In this document: piece after piece, positions 35,584-44,279 of the stretch
Position numbering within the stretch: the first letter of the stretch is position 1
Layout: each line of letters starts with the position of its first letter
Assembly (NCBI RefSeq): GCF_000384195.1
Contig: NZ_KB913034.1
Span: 2,004,992-2,052,877 of the forward strand
DNA from: Allobaculum stercoricanis DSM 13633
GTDB taxonomy: Bacteria; Bacillota_I; Bacilli_A; Erysipelotrichales; Erysipelotrichaceae
Direction: 5' to 3'
Length of the DNA: 47,886 bases
Notes under the pieces: model-generated
What the model saw: the letters and a program-made list of their open reading frames with translations, nothing else
What the model was told of the DNA's origin: nothing
Databases searched by the model: none
Translations under genes and position numbers: made by a program

Positions 35584-36045
35584 ATGGATCAAACAGAAAA
35601 GTTTTTACATTTTTTCGCGACGATCAATACCTTAAATCGCCAGATCAACCGTTTTAAATCGTTCTATATGGAGAAAAAAGGCTTAAAAGGTGCAGACTTA
35701 TCTGTGCTTTTAGCACTCAACAAGGCAGAAAACGGTTATCGTTTTGATGAATGTTGTCAGATCGTGCGAATGGATAAAGCGTTGATTTCTCGTTCTTTAA
35801 AACACTTAAAAGAACAAGATCTTTTAGTGATTGAAGGAGAAACAACCTATAAAGTTCGTTTTAAGTTGAGTACAAAAGGAAAGCAATTAACGAGCTATCT
35901 TGAACAAGAAGCATCAACCATTTTTGAAAAAGCGCATCTTGCGATCGATGAAGAAGAATGGGCGGTATTTTATGCGTTTTGTTCCACTCTTTCTCAAGAA
36001 ATCGAGACTCAGATGAAAGAAAAAATCGAAACCTCTAAAGCATAA
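35584..36045 (+). CDS. MarR family transcriptional regulator
   Basis: A 153-residue winged-helix regulator with the dimerising N-terminal helices, recognition region FDECCQIVRMDKALISRSLKHLKEQ-like (about 57-80) and a beta wing (VIEGETTYKVRFKLSTKGK). No ribosome site stands before the ATG, and the predicted transcription start coincides with it, so the message may be leaderless. It lies 49 bases before the first DegV gene. With lipid-binding genes downstream, it may play a FabT-like role, though the sequence is not close to FabT as I recall it. The operator suggests it controls itself. Confidence 0.88.
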   Translation: MDQTEKFLHFFATINTLNRQINRFKSFYMEKKGLKGADLSVLLALNKAENGYRFDECCQIVRMDKALISRSLKHLKEQDLLVIEGETTYKVRFKLSTKGKQLTSYLEQEASTIFEKAHLAIDEEEWAVFYAFCSTLSQEIETQMKEKIETSKA

Positions 36046-36094
36046 GCAGCCCAATAAGATAAACAAAAACAAAGAAAAGAACAGGAGATAGAAT

Positions 36095-36928
36095 ATGATT
36101 TGGATTGTTGCAGATAGTGCGCAAGAATTAAAAACCGATCGCGAGAATGGATTCATTGTTGCAGATTTAACGATTAATGCGGATGGAATACCGTTTCAAC
36201 CAGGATTTACAGCCGAAGAGTTCTATGCAAAAATGGAAGAAAAAGGCGTTGTTATCAAATCTAGCCAAGTAGCTCCAGCGGTTTATATGGATATTTTTGA
36301 AAAAATTCTCAAAAATCCTGAAGATGAAGTGATTTACATTTCCTTAGCCGCAAAATTGTCTGGTACATACAACTCGGCACATCTTGCAGCGAGTGGACTG
36401 GATGCTGATCGTATCCATATTGTGGATTCAGGGACAGTATGTTTTTCCATTACATTACTTGTTGAAGAAGCTTTTGAATTACGGAAACAAGGAAAATCCG
36501 CCAAAGAAATTGCGGCTATTTTAGAAGAAGATGCTAAAAAAGTTCGCTTTATCGGAATTGTGCCAACACTTGAATATTTAAAACGGGGCGGACGCATCTC
36601 GGCTGCAACGGCCGCGATTGGCGATATGGTTGGAATTAAACCTTTATTATCCGTCATGGATGGAGTTGTCGGCATTCCGAAAAAAGTTAGAGGATTGAAA
36701 AAAGCCTATAACAGTTTGCCTCGCCTTGCGAGTGAATGGGGAATCGATTTAGATCGTCCAGTGATCTTTGGTTATACCGGCTTAGATCCAGAACCAGGTC
36801 ATATTTTGAAAGAGGCGTTTGATAAACAGCTGGATCATCAATTTCCAGAACGAATCATGCCAGCAAGTTTTGTTTTGGCTACACACACCGGACCAAATAG
36901 TGCGGGTGTCGGCTTTTTTATAAAATAA
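36095..36928 (+). CDS. DegV family fatty-acid-binding protein (FakB-type), copy 1
   Basis: FakB proteins carry exogenous fatty acids to the kinase FakA, which makes acyl-phosphate for phospholipid synthesis. The 277-residue protein has the family segments ISLAAKLSGTYNSA (carboxylate-binding), TLEYLKRGGRISAATAAIG and GFFIK at the end. The N-terminal fatty-acid contact, usually TSQ, reads SSQ at residues 56-58. CAGGAGATAG precedes the ATG. It is co-transcribed with marR by position. FakA is not in this window. Confidence 0.9.
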   Translation: MIWIVADSAQELKTDRENGFIVADLTINADGIPFQPGFTAEEFYAKMEEKGVVIKSSQVAPAVYMDIFEKILKNPEDEVIYISLAAKLSGTYNSAHLAASGLDADRIHIVDSGTVCFSITLLVEEAFELRKQGKSAKEIAAILEEDAKKVRFIGIVPTLEYLKRGGRISAATAAIGDMVGIKPLLSVMDGVVGIPKKVRGLKKAYNSLPRLASEWGIDLDRPVIFGYTGLDPEPGHILKEAFDKQLDHQFPERIMPASFVLATHTGPNSAGVGFFIK

Positions 36929-36937
36929 AATAGATGA

Positions 36938-36988
36938 CGAAAACGTTTTGATTGAAGTGAAAACACGACAATCGAAACGTTTTTTTTG
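36938..36988 (+). terminator. Terminator after DegV copy 1
   Basis: AAAACGTTTTGATTG pairs with CAATCGAAACGTTTT (one mismatch) and runs into T8. Confidence 0.87.
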
Positions 36989-37007
36989 TGGGAAAGAGAA
37001 GGAGTTC

Positions 37008-37050
37008 AACATTATTGTTGATTGATCAACAATAATGTTGACAAGTCAAC
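37008..37050. promoter_or_regulatory. Double MarR-type operator before DegV copy 2
   Basis: AACATTATTGTTGAT and ATCAACAATAATGTT (37008-37039) form a perfect 15-base inverted repeat whose core is GTTGATTGATCAAC. Directly overlapping its end lies GTTGACAAGTCAAC (37037-37050), the same palindrome as at marR. The two centres are 20 bases apart, about two helical turns. Confidence 0.75.
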
Positions 37051-37066
37051 AAAACGTCAATAAACT
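37038..37066 (+). promoter_or_regulatory. Promoter of DegV copy 2
   Basis: TTGACA (37038-37043), exactly 17 bases, TAAACT (37061-37066). The -35 lies inside the operator. The resulting leader would be about 180 bases and holds no gene or clear riboswitch. Confidence 0.7.
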
Positions 37067-37253
37067 GTCCCCAAGAACGAAAAAGGCGAATGAATGCCAT
37101 AGGACAATAGATCACGCCAATCCATCAAGCCAAACGAAGTGATTTTGATATTTCGTTCATTATGTCAGTACAAAAGAAAAGTAGAATACCCCGCTTTGAA
37201 TGAGAAGAGTGGAGTAGATCAACACAAAATACGAAACAGAACAGGAGATCAAT

Positions 37254-38087
37254 ATGATTTGGATCGTTGCCGATAGCGCACAAGAATTAAAAACAGACCG
37301 TGACAAAGGACTTGTCGTTGCTCCACTTGGCATCATTGCCAGTGGTGAGCCAATGGAAGAGGGGTTCACGAGTGAAGATTTTTACCGTACGCAACAACAG
37401 AAAGGGGTAACTCTGACAACAAGCCAAGTTTCCCCAGCGGTTTATATGGATATTTTTGAAGACTTACTCAAAAATCCCGAAGATGAAGTGATCGTGATTT
37501 CATTAGCTTCTGGACTATCAGGAAGTTATAACTCTGCTCGTTTAGCGAAAACGAGCGTAGATGAAAAACGCATTCATTTAATCGATTCCCAAACGATCAG
37601 TTTTCCGATGGTCTTACTTGTGCAAGAAGCTTTGAATTTACGGAATCAAGGAAAATCTGCCCAAGAAATTGTGGATATTTTAGAAGAAGATAAAAAGAAA
37701 GTTCGCCTTTTAGGCTTAGTTCCAACTTTGGAATACTTAAAACGCGGAGGCCGCATCTCAGCAGCAACTGCAGCAATTGGAGAACTTGCTGGAATTAAAC
37801 CAATCCTGACTTTAGAAGAAGGAAAAATTGCGGTGCCATTAAAAGTTCGGGGGATGAAAAAAGCGTACAACAGTATGGCTAGACTGGCGAAAGAGTGGAA
37901 TATCGATTTAGATCGTCCCGTGATATTTGGTTATACGGGTTTAGATTCACAACCAGCCCAAACCCTCAAAGAGGCTTTTGAAAATCAATTGGAAACAACA
38001 TTCGCAACAGATTATATGGAAGGTTGTTATATTTTAGCAACGCACACTGGACCTGAAGGCGCAATCGCTGGCTTCTTTGTAAAATAA
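37254..38087 (+). CDS. DegV family fatty-acid-binding protein (FakB-type), copy 2
   Basis: A 277-residue paralogue of copy 1, identical in length and near-identical around MIWIVADSAQELKTD, NPEDEVI and LKRGGRISAATAAIG; even the ribosome site context (AACAGGAGAT) is shared, so the duplication took in upstream DNA. Unlike copy 1 it keeps the canonical TSQ at residues 56-58 and has SGLSGSYNSA in the second contact. Two FakB proteins in one cell commonly differ in preference for saturated or unsaturated chains; which is which cannot be read here. Confidence 0.9.
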   Translation: MIWIVADSAQELKTDRDKGLVVAPLGIIASGEPMEEGFTSEDFYRTQQQKGVTLTTSQVSPAVYMDIFEDLLKNPEDEVIVISLASGLSGSYNSARLAKTSVDEKRIHLIDSQTISFPMVLLVQEALNLRNQGKSAQEIVDILEEDKKKVRLLGLVPTLEYLKRGGRISAATAAIGELAGIKPILTLEEGKIAVPLKVRGMKKAYNSMARLAKEWNIDLDRPVIFGYTGLDSQPAQTLKEAFENQLETTFATDYMEGCYILATHTGPEGAIAGFFVK

Positions 38088-38105
38088 GAAAATCAATCGA
38101 AATTT

Positions 38106-38152
38106 AAACGTTTTGATGTTCCTTAACTGGAAAATTCAAAACGTTTTTTTTT
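38106..38152 (+). terminator. Terminator after DegV copy 2
   Basis: AAACGTTTTGA pairs with TCAAAACGTTT and is followed by a run of T; its stem is the same as in the terminator of copy 1, another trace of the duplication. Confidence 0.87.
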
Positions 38153-38299
38153 GTATGCGAAAAAAGAAAATCTAAACAAAAATGAACAAGGGTATAGAGA
38201 AAATTAGCAAGAAATTGAAGATTTCTTTAATGAGATACGACGATTTATTATTGGGTTATTTGAACAATTGAAAGGGATAGTGACAAAACTGTATGGGAC

Positions 38300-38325
38300 T
38301 TGAGTCTGGTCTATGTTACTATAAT
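38300..38325 (+). promoter_or_regulatory. Candidate promoter of the LCP gene
   Basis: A consensus TATAAT (38320-38325) lies 31 bases before the ATG; TTGAGT (38300-38305) is present but only 14 bases away, so the -35 is uncertain. Confidence 0.35.
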
Positions 38326-38355
38326 AAGCGCATTTTTAAGTTCATGAGGTGAAAC

Positions 38356-40176
38356 ATGAGACGATATACGAATCATCAATCAAAGACTGTGACAGTATTG
38401 TCTTGGATCTTTGTTCTTTTATTTATTGCGTCAGCCGGTTATATCGCATACCAAGCATTCCGATTGGAAATCTTCTCAACGATTCAACTAATTATCGGCT
38501 ATGGCGTACTCGCTTTACTTTTAGTGTTATTCATTTGCTTGTTGTTAAAACGCTACTATCGCCATTGGATTAAAGGCGTGGTGATGGTCTTTACGTTTGC
38601 GCTGAGCTGCACTTGTGTATTAGGTGGTTACTACATGCAAAAAACAGGTGACTTCTTTGAATCGATTTCAACACCAACAGGCACAGCAGACAAACAAGAT
38701 AAAGATGACCCTAATGCGGATACACTCAATTCCGCAGATGTCTTAAATCAAATGGCATTAAGTGTGACGACTTATGCGATGCAAGGAAGCAATATCCATC
38801 AACCTAGCGAATTAAATGGAACCGTAACAGGTGTAGTGACTGCTTTAGATGAACGCGGAACTAATGGTGCGCTTGAACAGTTGCGTAAAGCAGGGGCAAC
38901 ACCAGTCACACAAGAATATGAAAGTTCTTTTGCGCTTGTCGATGCTTTATATCGAGGCGAAGTCAATGCGATCATTTTGCCAGAACAATTCCACGAAGAA
39001 TTATTGGAAGCCGCAAACGACTACAACCAATACAATGCCTTAACGACAATGACCAATAAAGTGGATCAATATATTTACTACGTTCCAGTTCCTGAAGAAA
39101 TGAAAAACCCAGCGGATGATGTCATGGACATTACCCAAGAACCATTCACGGTTTTGATTTCAGGAAGCGATAGTTATGGGAACTTATCGACAATCAGCCG
39201 CTCTGATGTCAACATGCTCGTCAGTGTAAATCCAAAAACACATCAAGTGTTAATGATTTCTTTACCACGAGATTCCTATATCCCAGTCTCTTGTAAGAAA
39301 AATGAAACGGCGTGTGCAGCAATCGCAGGACAAAGCGATAAATTAACGCATACCGGTTGGTATGGAATTGGCACAACAGAATCCACAATTGAAGATTATC
39401 TGGGAATCGAAGTGAACTACACAGTTCGCGTCAACTTCTCTTCCTTAATCAATATCGTCGATGCCATTGGTGGAATTGATGTTTATGTTGAACCAGGATT
39501 AGAAGTTGAAACCTTCTATGCGAATGGTATGCCAGGCGTTCAAGCGGGGATGAACCATTTAGAAGGGGAAAGAGCCTTAGCCTTTGCGCGTGAACGTCAT
39601 GCTTATTTGACCGGAGATAACCAACGAATTATCAACCAACAAATCGTGCTAAGAGCATTATTGGAAAAAATGATGTCTCCTACCATGGTTGTCAATTATC
39701 CAAACTTTATCCGTGCTTTATCCACAGCATTTACGACAAATATGAGCGGAACACAGATTAAAGAATTGATCGGATTAGAAATTTCCTCTTTCCCAAGCTG
39801 GAATATTCAAAGTTATGCGTTAAGCGGAGATTCAGCAACAGCATTCTGCCCAGCAATCGGATCTAACGCCTCTGTTTTGATGAACTACGCAGAAACAGTG
39901 ACAAATGCCCAAACCTTTATTCAAGATTTATTCGAGGGCAAAACGATTGATGTCGCAAACCCATCCGGACAAACCACAGAGTCGAATACCCAGACGCCAC
40001 AAACACCAGAAAACGCAGATCCAAATGTGAATCAAGGTGTAGAACAATATCCAACAGAACAGTATCCAGTGGAACAACCTCCTGTTCAAGAACCGGTAGA
40101 ACAATATCCATATTACCCAGGCGAAGAACAAGAATTTGTAGAAGAGCCAATTTATGGCGAACAAGCTGGTTATTAA
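38356..40176 (+). CDS. LytR-CpsA-Psr (LCP) family glycopolymer ligase
   Basis: LCP enzymes attach teichoic acids or capsular polymers to peptidoglycan at the outer membrane face. The 606-residue protein has three N-terminal spans (about 13-33, 45-65, 73-93), an extracellular accessory domain (about 125-250), the LCP domain (about 265-450) and a Pro/Glu/Gln/Tyr-rich tail (about 535-606). LCP marks are SRSDVNMLVSVNPKTHQVLM, SLPRDSYIP, AIGGIDVYV and LEGERALAFARERH with following conserved arginines. The three-span anchor is longer than the single span of many LCP proteins. GAGGTG lies before the ATG. Confidence 0.92.
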   Translation: MRRYTNHQSKTVTVLSWIFVLLFIASAGYIAYQAFRLEIFSTIQLIIGYGVLALLLVLFICLLLKRYYRHWIKGVVMVFTFALSCTCVLGGYYMQKTGDFFESISTPTGTADKQDKDDPNADTLNSADVLNQMALSVTTYAMQGSNIHQPSELNGTVTGVVTALDERGTNGALEQLRKAGATPVTQEYESSFALVDALYRGEVNAIILPEQFHEELLEAANDYNQYNALTTMTNKVDQYIYYVPVPEEMKNPADDVMDITQEPFTVLISGSDSYGNLSTISRSDVNMLVSVNPKTHQVLMISLPRDSYIPVSCKKNETACAAIAGQSDKLTHTGWYGIGTTESTIEDYLGIEVNYTVRVNFSSLINIVDAIGGIDVYVEPGLEVETFYANGMPGVQAGMNHLEGERALAFARERHAYLTGDNQRIINQQIVLRALLEKMMSPTMVVNYPNFIRALSTAFTTNMSGTQIKELIGLEISSFPSWNIQSYALSGDSATAFCPAIGSNASVLMNYAETVTNAQTFIQDLFEGKTIDVANPSGQTTESNTQTPQTPENADPNVNQGVEQYPTEQYPVEQPPVQEPVEQYPYYPGEEQEFVEEPIYGEQAGY

Positions 40177-40224
40177 ATCGTTGAACAAAGAATATTAATA
40201 TAGAAAAAATCTTCATAAAAATAG

Positions 40225-40285
40225 AATCCCTTTTCGTAGACACTCGAAATAACGAATTCGAGTCGTCACGAAAAGGGATTTTTTT
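40225..40285 (+). terminator. Terminator after the LCP gene
   Basis: AATCCCTTTTCGT pairs with ACGAAAAGGGATT, with an inner CTCGAA/TTCGAG stem, and ends in T7. Confidence 0.9.
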
Positions 40286-40683
40286 ATGCCTAGAAAGCTC
40301 AAATGTTTTGCCAATCGAGATTCTAAGTGAGAAATAGAAAAATGATTTTTAGCTAAAAACCCCTAAATAATCGACAAAAATAAATTTTAAGGTGAATAAA
40401 AACTTTTTCTTTCACGCTGAATGTATACCTTTTGAGGCAAAGCTATAACACAAATTAGATAATATATTTCTAATACAACACTATAAAGATGAAATATAAA
40501 CCGTATATATATATATATATATAACAGTGTTAGTGTTAGTATTTAATTGTTAATGGTTTTGAGTAATCAAAACAAAAAAATCCATTTAAAAAGACATTGA
40601 TTTGAGAATACTTCGATCCAATGAAGATTTTTTATGGATAGAAAGAACATGAAGAAAAGGAACGATTAAAGAAAGGGGCTATT
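40286..40683 (+). other. AT-rich upstream region of the surface protein gene
   Basis: No gene is seen. The region is AT-richer than its surroundings, holds the (TA)10 tract, two copies of GTTAGT at about 40529-40540, and only weak promoter-like boxes (TTGAGG at about 40432). Confidence 0.45.
40504..40523. repeat. (TA)10 simple sequence repeat
   Basis: Ten uninterrupted TA units, about 160 bases before the start of the surface protein gene. Dinucleotide tracts of this length can slip during replication. Confidence 0.95.
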
Positions 40684-43218
40684 ATGAAATCAAGAATGAA
40701 TAAACTCATGTCATTATGCTTGGTTGCAATGATGGGTACTACTTTTATACCACAACCCATACAAGCAGAAGAAGTGGGTGAATTTGAAGAAGCAACAGTT
40801 GAATTCGAAGAAGCTACATTTGAAGAAGAAAAACAAAATGTCGAAGCAAGCCCAGAGAACTCAGTTACAGCTGACTTCGAGTATGAAGGATTGAAGTATA
40901 AAATCACTGATGAAAATAAAAAAGAAGTGGAAGTAATTGGGTTTGCGGATGGTTATCAGCCAACTGGATACACATTGGATATTCCAGATGTTGTTCGAAA
41001 ACAAGATGAATCTGACGAAGATTACACGGTAACAAGCATAGGTGACAATGCTTTTAAAGACTGCCAATATTCCTCAATTAAAGAAATCAGATTACCTAGT
41101 AATTTAAGAATCGGTGAATCCGCATTTGAAGGATTCAAATCACTAGTTGATATCAATTTTTACTATTGCGTTAATTTAGAGATAGGTAAATCTGCTTTCA
41201 AAGATTGTACTGCGCTAAAGAATCTTAGTTTGCCTAAAGGACTTAAATCAATTGGCGAATCTGCATTTGCGGGTTGTACTAAACTTAATGACATTAGTTT
41301 CGCCCTTGACCAATATGAGGAACCTTCATTAATGAAACTAGAGACAATTGAAAATTCAGCGTTTGAAGGATGCACTTCGCTGTGGGATATTGACTTTAGC
41401 GAACTACAACATCTAACAACAATCGGTGAATCAGCTTTTGCTGGTTGCACCAAACTTGGACGTATTGAATTACCAGAAGGATTAACAACGATCGGTGATT
41501 TGGCATTTGCTTTGGGAAAAAGTACATCAGATAAAATGTCTCCACATCTGCGTTTTATCAACATTCCTTCTTCTGTAAAAACATTAGGATCAATCTTTGG
41601 AAATGAAAGTCCTTTTGGAATAGAGGATTACTTCGGACAAGTTAAAGAGGGTAAAGAAGTAGTATCGTTGGCTTTCCAAAGCAATGAGTTGCCTACAATG
41701 GAAGAAGGCTTCTTGAACACAATTGCGAAAGGAAATAATAAACCTGCTATATTTTTTCCGAATACGAAAGAAGCAATTCAAGCTTTTGCAGGAAAGGATT
41801 CTCCTTTTGTAGCAGCAGGACTTGTTAATCCTGATTATTTTGATTCATCCGTTGAACAAGAGTATGAGTCAATTCAAGTATGTCCAGAAAGTGTAGGCCA
41901 TTCTCCAATTTATGACAACTTCCCGTATTATTACGGAGATGAAGCAAGCAAATCTACTGTACGAAAATTTACAAGTAGTAATGCTGAGGTGGCTAAAGCT
42001 GAAGCAAATGGTGCTTATAATTACGGAATTATTGAAGCTTATTCAAAAGGTGAAACAAACATTAGCTTTGTCAATGTACTCAAGGGTCAAGAACTAGTAT
42101 CTGACAATAACACATTCAAGGTTATCGTGGATCATGAATATGTATGGCAGATTACAAGTTTCCCAGACTTCTTTAAGTCAGGATCTATGTATCAAAAATG
42201 TGAGGGAGGCTGTGGTAAGAAGAACGAGCCAATAAAAATTCCATCATATTTAAAATTATTAGAGGGTCTAATTGATCTTGATGATTTTGATTTTGATGAT
42301 TTTGATGATTTGCCTTCAATTATTATGGGAATCAATGAAGATCAAGAATTTAAATCGAATTCAACTTATGAAGTGAAGAATGAAAGTCTTGAATTGATTC
42401 CTTATCCATTAAAAGATCAAGAGATGGATTTTGAACAATATGAGTGCAGTGTAACAAGTTCTAATCCTAGCGTTGCAACAGCAAAAATTGATGAACAGGG
42501 AAAAGTTGTTGTTAAGACTGTAGGTAAAGGACAAGCAAAAATCACTACGTCTTATACAAAAAAAGAAGAAACTCCAGCAGTGATGAATGAAAGTGGATTT
42601 ATCAATGAAGTAGCTCCTAATACTGAACTAGAAGGTACATTTGTTATGAATGTAGTTGAATCTGAAGATGACATTCCAACAGGTGGCGGATCCGGAGGAG
42701 GATCTACAGGTGGTTCTGGTGGATCTTCAACTGGCGGAGGCTCCACAGGTGGTTCAACGAGTGGTGGATCTTCAACAGATTCTAATGCGCCAACACAACA
42801 AGTAGAAAATGCTGTATATCGTGCTTATAATCCATATAATGGTGAACATCTCTATACAACAAACTATGGTGAGTTTAAAGTCATTACTAAAAATGGATGG
42901 AATGATGAAGGAATTGCGTTTATGAGCGAATCCAAAGAAAAAGGACAAGCCGTATATCGCGTTTATAATCCAAATAGTGGATTGCATCATTACACAACGA
43001 ATGTAAATGAAAAGAATGCTCTCGTGTCTTTAGGATGGAATGATGAAGGAGTAGCATTCTATACTTCAAAGAATCCAAAAGATACACCAGTTTATCGTGT
43101 TTATAATGGAAATGATGGAAACCATCATTACACGATGGATGCGAATGAAGCATTAGCCCTTATTTCCATGGGTTGGAAGAATGAAGGAATCGCGTTCTTA
43201 ACTGCACCTATGAAATAA
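40684..43218 (+). CDS. Secreted BspA-type leucine-rich-repeat surface protein with DUF5648-like repeats
   Basis: An 844-residue exported protein. Residues 1-28 are a signal peptide ending IQAEE. An acidic stretch follows (Glu-rich, to about 60). LRR_5/BspA-type repeats of about 23 residues run from about 110 to 300 (IGESAFAGCTKL, IENSAFEGCTSL, IGESAFAGCTKLGRIELP). The middle has Ig-like parts, a CEGGCGKK motif that may bind metal and an Asp/Phe run (DDFDFDDFDDL). A Gly/Ser/Thr linker (about 666-700) leads to three repeats from about 711 (VYRAYNPYNGEHLYTT, VYRVYNPNSGLHHYTT, VYRVYNGNDGNHHYTM). There is no LPxTG motif; attachment is probably through the repeats. A role in adhesion is likely but inferred. 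Confidence 0.88.
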   Translation: MKSRMNKLMSLCLVAMMGTTFIPQPIQAEEVGEFEEATVEFEEATFEEEKQNVEASPENSVTADFEYEGLKYKITDENKKEVEVIGFADGYQPTGYTLDIPDVVRKQDESDEDYTVTSIGDNAFKDCQYSSIKEIRLPSNLRIGESAFEGFKSLVDINFYYCVNLEIGKSAFKDCTALKNLSLPKGLKSIGESAFAGCTKLNDISFALDQYEEPSLMKLETIENSAFEGCTSLWDIDFSELQHLTTIGESAFAGCTKLGRIELPEGLTTIGDLAFALGKSTSDKMSPHLRFINIPSSVKTLGSIFGNESPFGIEDYFGQVKEGKEVVSLAFQSNELPTMEEGFLNTIAKGNNKPAIFFPNTKEAIQAFAGKDSPFVAAGLVNPDYFDSSVEQEYESIQVCPESVGHSPIYDNFPYYYGDEASKSTVRKFTSSNAEVAKAEANGAYNYGIIEAYSKGETNISFVNVLKGQELVSDNNTFKVIVDHEYVWQITSFPDFFKSGSMYQKCEGGCGKKNEPIKIPSYLKLLEGLIDLDDFDFDDFDDLPSIIMGINEDQEFKSNSTYEVKNESLELIPYPLKDQEMDFEQYECSVTSSNPSVATAKIDEQGKVVVKTVGKGQAKITTSYTKKEETPAVMNESGFINEVAPNTELEGTFVMNVVESEDDIPTGGGSGGGSTGGSGGSSTGGGSTGGSTSGGSSTDSNAPTQQVENAVYRAYNPYNGEHLYTTNYGEFKVITKNGWNDEGIAFMSESKEKGQAVYRVYNPNSGLHHYTTNVNEKNALVSLGWNDEGVAFYTSKNPKDTPVYRVYNGNDGNHHYTMDANEALALISMGWKNEGIAFLTAPMK

Positions 43219-43239
43219 AAAATGATATAAAGCAATATA

Positions 43240-43287
43240 AAAATGAGAGGTCAACGATACGGATGTATCTAAAGATCTCTCATTTTA
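43240..43287. terminator. Bidirectional terminator after the surface protein gene
   Basis: AAAATGAGAGGTC pairs with GATCTCTCATTTT (one mismatch) with A- and T-rich flanks; it serves this gene and the opposing lysozyme-like gene. Confidence 0.75.
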
Positions 43288-43348
43288 TTTATTTTATTGG
43301 GGCATCTTAGTCCATTTTCATGAGAATGATTTTAAAGGGAAATTCAAG

Positions 43349-44044
43349 TTAAAGGGATGGATTGTTATCTAGAGCTTGATGGATGAGTTTGACATAAAAC
43401 ATGTTGCCATAGTCATAACGCCATCCGCCATTGGATTCGACCGCAATTGGATTGGGATAAGTCACAATACGACCGTTGCTGTGGATGCGTGAAAATTCTT
43501 CGGCTAATTCTTGGGTATGTTGTTTTCCGTGTTGGGCAACGAAATCTAAATAGCCACTTCCATAGTTATAGGCTTGATAAACGGCATCTTGATCAACACC
43601 GAGTAGTTCTGCTTTATCGAGTAATAATCGGTAGTAGCGAACCCCTTGGTCGATCGATTCATCGACGCCTAGCGAATTGGGTGGTAGTCCAGCCGATTCA
43701 CTGGATTGAAAGACATCTTCACTTTGGCCATTGGACTCGACTTCAACAATGGCTTTGAGTTCATCGAGATGGTCCAAAATATCATATTGTAATGCGGCAG
43801 ATTCGATCCGTTGATTTAATTCAAGAGGAGTTAAACCATGTGGGGCATTGGACTTTCGGGATTCCATGAAAAAAGTTAGGCCAAAAGAGAGCAGGACAAT
43901 CAGGAGTAAAGGAATTAAAGAAAAGTGAGATTTTTTTGTCTGTTTAATCGACTCGCTTTGATCATAAGCAAGTTGTTTGGCTTGTTTATTTTGCAGGCGA
44001 CGCTTTGCTTTATCATCTTCAGACATTCGCTGTCGTTTGACCAT
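43349..44044 (-). CDS. Lysozyme-like (bacteriophage-T4-like fold) membrane-anchored protein
   Basis: A 231-residue protein with a highly basic cytoplasmic N-terminus (about 1-40), one membrane span (about 41-60) and an outer lysozyme-like domain as in transposon-encoded CwlT-type and YddH-like proteins. The likely catalytic glutamate is in IVEVESNGQ; SESAGLPPNSLGVDESIDQGVRYY and AYNYGSGYLDF are typical of the fold. It probably cuts glycan strands during wall remodelling. ATG 44044 follows AAGGAG; nine further codons upstream have no site. No conjugation genes are nearby, so it looks like a housekeeping copy. Confidence 0.85.
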   Translation of the reverse strand: MVKRQRMSEDDKAKRRLQNKQAKQLAYDQSESIKQTKKSHFSLIPLLLIVLLSFGLTFFMESRKSNAPHGLTPLELNQRIESAALQYDILDHLDELKAIVEVESNGQSEDVFQSSESAGLPPNSLGVDESIDQGVRYYRLLLDKAELLGVDQDAVYQAYNYGSGYLDFVAQHGKQHTQELAEEFSRIHSNGRIVTYPNPIAVESNGGWRYDYGNMFYVKLIHQALDNNPSL

Positions 44045-44279
44045 ATTCAAATCTCCTTTCTTTTGTTTCATGCGTCTTTCTGTTTCAAAATAGGATCGTT
44101 TGCGATCAAAATTGTTGGGGTAAGAAGAGCACGATTATCATTGTAAACAAAGAAAATCAAAAAGAGATGAAAACTTTAAATTCTGACAGTTTTGTTGGTC
44201 ATATGTATGATGATTTTTCATTGACTTGAAACGTGTTAGAATGTTAACAATCTGAAAAAACGATAGGAAAGGCTTATAG

